Shown here: piece by piece, positions 61,372-64,000 of the stretch
How positions within the stretch are numbered: the first letter of the stretch is position 1
Layout of the letters: each line of letters begins with the position of its first letter
DNA from: Echinococcus granulosus
Taxonomy: Eukaryota > Platyhelminthes > Cestoda > Cyclophyllidea > Taeniidae
Assembly (NCBI RefSeq): GCF_000524195.1
Contig: NW_020170384.1
Coordinates: 2,760,664 to 2,824,663, forward strand
Reading direction: 5' to 3'
DNA: 64,000 nucleotides
The notes under the pieces: model-generated
The model's input: the letters and a program-made list of their open reading frames with translations, nothing else
Databases searched by the model: none
Told to the model about the DNA's origin: nothing
Program-made: the position numbers and the translations under genes

Positions 61372-61570
61372 GGAGAGAGGGGGATGGAGGGATGGGGCTT
61401 TATTCCATGCTCGGCACAAGTGCCGATGAAGGAGAAATTGTGAACCCACGCACACATTCCTTCTCCCCGCACACCAGTCACATGACACTGGAAAGTTCTT
61501 TCCCCTCTAGACGCAATTTATCATTAAGTTTGTCAGACTGGCTTTCTTATTATGGAGATTATAGGAGGAG
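61372..61570 (+). CDS. Candidate internal exon of an unknown gene
   Basis: Bounded by an acceptor (ctctactacag) and a possible donor GTAGAA at 61571; the frame is open throughout and ends TAG at 61572 if unspliced. It begins with two bases of a codon. The Ser-rich peptide includes LGTSADEGEIVNPRTHSF and SLSDWLSYYGDYRR. It may belong with the candidate exons at 46462 and 57975, but the terminal-looking exon at 57975 argues against a single gene. No family is recognised. Confidence 0.25.
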
Positions 61571-62509
61571 GTAGAAGTGTTCACATGACCCACTCAGTGA
61601 GGCGTAGTTACTACTCTTCCTTCCACCCTTATTTTCCCTCAAGGACAGTATTAACGGAGGCGAGGAGGTATTAAACACTTTCATGTTTTATCGTTATCAC
61701 GCACTTTACCATCACTCTTTAAATCTCATAAGGAAATTTTTTTGTGATTTCCTCTCTTTTACTTATCCATTTCACTTCTTTCTTCTGGAAAAAAAAAACG
61801 TGTACGAGAAGGCGTGCGTACTGAGCAATGCTATCCGTCCAAACCTTTTGACGGCGATGTCCTCGTCCAACCAGTCTGTCAGTTCCATGGGCATAAACGA
61901 ACACACCAAAAGTATTGCATTATTGGTTCAGGGGGGAAGATTTGCAAAAAAGTACTTCATTTGTAGGACACTTTTAAGTGAGAAGGGTCAGTATACACGA
62001 ACCTCGTGTATCCCTAGCGGAGACGATAGGCCCCTGAGGGAAGGACCACCTTCCAACCCTTAAAACTGCGATCCACAACTATCCAATAGAAGGTGGCCCT
62101 ATCTAACCTTCCAGAAGAGGGAAACGCCGAACCTACTGCACACGTATAGTGAAAATTACGTCCAAATACATTATCCTTTAAGATGTGAATTTCAAAGGTC
62201 CCACCTCCTTCATTGAGTACATAGTGTTCACCGTAAATAAATGCTGACAAAGCATTTTGTTCTTCCTGCCGGTCACTTTATCACCAAATTTATCTTTCAT
62301 TGAGGTATCATCTAAAATTAGAAGAGGCAAATTTTTCTGCTAAACTTTGAAGCGTAAACAATGCCTGACAGCGGGAGATAACGAGTCCACTTTTACTTTT
62401 GCTTGACAGGTGACCAAAGATTAAAGGCCACTCTGCTTGAAGGAAACTAGTTTTTGCTTCTATCACTATGTCATTTGGACTAGTTCAAAGGAAATAGGCA
62501 ACATCTATA

Positions 62510-63065
62510 ACACTGATTGTTCGTTTAACGCTGCGGTTTGGCTGCGCGGGCCCTTCCGCCGGCTGAAATGGACTGTACTGTGACAACTAACAGAAGGGTC
62601 GTAAGTGATGACGTCGCCTTTCAGTGACTATCCTAGTCCCGTGTTGTGCAGGAATCCCATTAACGGGGCCGCGAACCACCTGGAAAAGCTCATCACGGAG
62701 CTGTCTGTGGCAGCTGTAATAAGGTGTCAATGAAGTGAACACGGGATATCTCCCCCATCCCTCTACTAGCCCGATGGAATTCAGATAGATAGGTAGATAG
62801 GGGTGGGTGGCGCTAAAGTGACGACAAACTGGAAACGTCACCTTATCCCCACGATCCTACTTTAAGTCCCAACCCCTATTAAATGACTGCTTATAAACCA
62901 TCGTTGTGGCTTTCAGCGATGGACATACGTGACGGCCAGCGCAACCCCCTACTCCGATACATAGTGGAACCAGGACGAGTCTGACGATCCAACAGAAATG
63001 CCAAGGTGGGTCAGTGACGTTGTGGTCAAATATCTGCTCAGTTGCATGCAAATTTGATGACCGGC
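62510..63065 (+). repeat. Composite repeat copy, truncated A then B and C
   Basis: A short A remnant (GGTTTGGCTGCGCGGGC) is followed by module B (CTAACAGAAGGGTCG, AGTCCCGTGTTGTGCAGG, GCGAACCACCTGG, 62575-62745) and module C (GTCAGTGACGTTGTGGTCAA, 62999-63065). Confidence 0.7.
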
Positions 63066-63159
63066 GCATTTTAGTCGTGCGAGATTTCCCTTCCAACACC
63101 GACTGCGTTGTGGTATCCGTCACTCAAAAGGAGAGAGGAGCCATGTATTATTTTATTTG

Positions 63160-63370
63160 TTTGATTTACTGTCGGTTTTGACTTTGTGGGCACTTTAAGC
63201 TCTGCCATTGTACCTCTACTGGGTGGGATGGGCTCCGGGCCATGCCGGTAGCCTCCCTCAGACCCTCTCTACGTCGCAATACATTTTCTATTTGACTTTA
63301 TTCGACATCAGGGAAGACTCACGGCGCTACATTTCTACTGGGCTTAGGCGGAATTGCATTCAAGTCGGTT
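63160..63370 (+). repeat. Dispersed repeat A copy
   Basis: GCCATTGTACCTCTACTGGG, GGGCCATGCCGGTAG and GGGAAGACTCACGGCG appear in module-A order. This copy is among the least diverged. Confidence 0.7.
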
Positions 63371-63589
63371 TATCGAGAAACAATAAAATGTGTTTTTACT
63401 TAAAAGGACATAAGCAATTGCAAAGATAAAGCACACTACAAAGATGAAACAGGCAAGCGATGAAAAATTGTAATTGCTCAAGGGAAGAAAGACCGTGGAC
63501 AGTACTTCCATCTATTGAGAGGTATAAGTAGTGACGACATCTGTTAAGTTAATGTCCACTAGTAGATTAGTAGATAATTAGATCTACAC

Positions 63590-63735
63590 CAGAAAGTATG
63601 AGATGGGGGAATATTTGGGGATTTTCTGCATAGAAGAGCACCAAATGAAGAGTGACTAACTTGCTCATGAATATGAGTCGGGTTAGGCGACCACATAGAT
63701 CGTTCCAGGATGAAGTTTATCAACCTCAATAAGTC
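63590..63735 (+). repeat. Repeat R3 copy
   Basis: Matches 52607-52682 left of the assembly gap (ATATGAGTC, GTTCCAG, GAAGTTTATCA). The right part of the element, lost in the gap at the other copy, may continue beyond 63735. Confidence 0.45.
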
Positions 63736-64000
63736 TGCTACATTGGTTAGCCAGAAAGCAGGCAAACATTTCGGTTAACTCCTCCCCAGATGGTTGGCGG
63801 TGGTCAGTACGGATAACTAACACGTGCCAACGAGGGAAGAAAACAGATCAAAGGCAAAGAATCCAACATCGAACTCCATCAAGCTGGTCTGACGCTTTCA
63901 GTCTACTCGTAGAGAAGTTGGTGGTGGTGATGACTGACTTAAGACTTAATATAACTACACTACACTGTAGTCACACGTATACGATTTGTGACATCTGACA

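Noticed and set aside
61683..62063. 126-codon + strand ORF
   Set aside because: Begins in a T-rich tract and lacks a usable acceptor or recognisable domain; a stretch near 61850-61910 looks somewhat coding but is not enough.
1..64000. Search for CRISPR arrays, phage or bacterial-type systems
   Set aside because: No regularly spaced direct repeats, Shine-Dalgarno-led operons or bacterial gene families were seen; all supported genes are intron-rich animal genes.

Overview
The window is animal nuclear DNA: short exons in long introns, GT-AG splicing (one GC-AG intron), AATAAA signals, microsatellites and dispersed repeats. I infer a flatworm, possibly a tapeworm. The grounds are gene architecture and divergence, plus several coding starts that sit 6-11 bases after a strong splice acceptor, as expected with spliced-leader trans-splicing. 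No database search was possible, so the lineage is inference.

All recognisable genes lie on the + strand in the first 45 kb. (1) 5-412 is the 3' end of an unrecognised gene. (2) 3061-28193 is a complete FHOD-type formin, reconstructed as 28 exons with consistent splice phases (1336 aa): N-terminal GBD/FH3, phospho-rich linker, proline-rich FH1, FH2 actin-assembly domain, C-terminal DAD and tail. (3) 31002-32046 is a compact three-exon gene for a 135-aa protein of unknown family, assembled from ORF pieces that look insignificant separately. (4) 32220-34177 is a four-exon class II DnaJ (Hsp40) co-chaperone of 378 aa; its first intron is GC-AG and its second is largely a dispersed repeat. (5) 35961-45159 is menin (MEN1): eight exons, 1183 aa, about twice the human length because of disordered insertions.

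The remaining 19 kb (45.2-64 kb) is gene-poor and repeat-rich. It holds several diverged copies of a composite dispersed repeat (modules A-B-C), a second repeat family shared with the DnaJ intron, a 100-N gap (52683-52782), a low-complexity strand-skewed block directly after the gap with a G-quadruplex motif, and minus-strand protein-like fragments broken by stops and frameshifts (54.7-55.8 kb, perhaps further), probably a decayed element or pseudogene. Three candidate + strand exons (46462, 57975, 61372) may belong to one or more unrecognised genes.

The genes share no pathway: actin assembly (FHOD), protein folding (DnaJ) and chromatin/transcription scaffolding (menin). I see no CRISPR, operon of related genes, rRNA or tRNA. 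The observations most worth checking are the unknown small gene, the FHOD alternative-splicing architecture, the expanded menin and the composite repeat.
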